This document shows, piece by piece, positions 14,093-14,216 of a DNA stretch of 14,216 nucleotides. The notes beneath the pieces are model-generated. The model made no database searches and had not been told where the DNA came from. It saw nothing but the letters and a program-made list of their open reading frames with translations. The translations under genes and the position numbers were made by a program. The stretch covers positions 1-14,216 of the forward strand of contig CAAECW010000087.1 of assembly GCA_900754445.1 (NCBI GenBank). Reading direction: 5' to 3'. Position 1 is the first letter of the stretch. Every line of letters begins with the position of its first letter. This DNA is from an uncultured Collinsella sp. (lineage in GTDB: Bacteria; Actinomycetota; Coriobacteriia; Coriobacteriales; Coriobacteriaceae).

Positions 14093-14216
14093 CAGCGAAA
14101 GGGAAGAGGGGGCTCAGACCATAACGAACCCCGCCGCAGTCCAAAGTCCTCAAATCAGCGCGCAGTGTCCCATCAACTGCGGCTCCCTTTCATCCCAAAG
14201 ACACGCGCCTCCCGCG

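Overview
This window looks like the chromosome of a high-GC Gram-positive gut bacterium of the class Coriobacteriia, most likely Collinsella or a close relative. The reasons are the GC-rich, strongly third-position-biased genes, a twin-arginine lipoprotein PstS, a DtxR-type regulator, and short GGGAC...GTCCC hairpins scattered between genes. The assignment is an inference from general features; no marker gene is present.

Layout. (1) 39-2669 (minus): an accessory gene, visibly less GC-rich than the rest, encoding an 876-residue fusion of an archaeo-eukaryotic primase (AEP) domain and a superfamily 2 helicase. This is the core protein type of the TOTE conflict systems, a class of proposed NTP-dependent defence or conflict systems. 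(2) 2670-3384: a non-coding, repeat-rich stretch. It begins AT-rich, with a 13-bp inverted repeat about 190 bp apart and a perfect 10-bp palindromic stem, and changes abruptly at about 3083 into the GC-rich 3' remnant of a LOG-family (TIGR00730-like) gene. This looks like the edge of an inserted island that destroyed the host gene. Two long-stem inverted repeats follow. (3) 3385-6555: housekeeping genes. A DegV fatty-acid-binding protein (minus) is divergent from a HAD phosphatase and a PepV-type dipeptidase (plus). (4) 6556-7016: a second repeat-rich intergenic region with a 36-bp imperfect inverted repeat, three copies of a 14-bp unit, and what looks like the tail of a lost minus-strand gene. 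(5) 7017-10676: a compact pstSCAB phosphate-uptake operon with overlapping genes and no phoU, closed by a strong terminator. (6) 10840-13476: an ABC-F ATPase of the Uup type followed 6 bp later by a Cof-type HAD phosphatase. (7) 13557-14053: a small DtxR/MntR-family metal-dependent repressor preceded by a perfect 13-bp inverted repeat that resembles an iron box.

The most interesting parts are the TOTE-type gene with its recognisable insertion boundary, the repeat family in the intergenic regions, and the DtxR-like regulator with three matching half-sites upstream. The remaining genes are ordinary chromosomal functions: phosphate import, peptide turnover, lipid binding, metabolite dephosphorylation and translation-associated ATPase activity.
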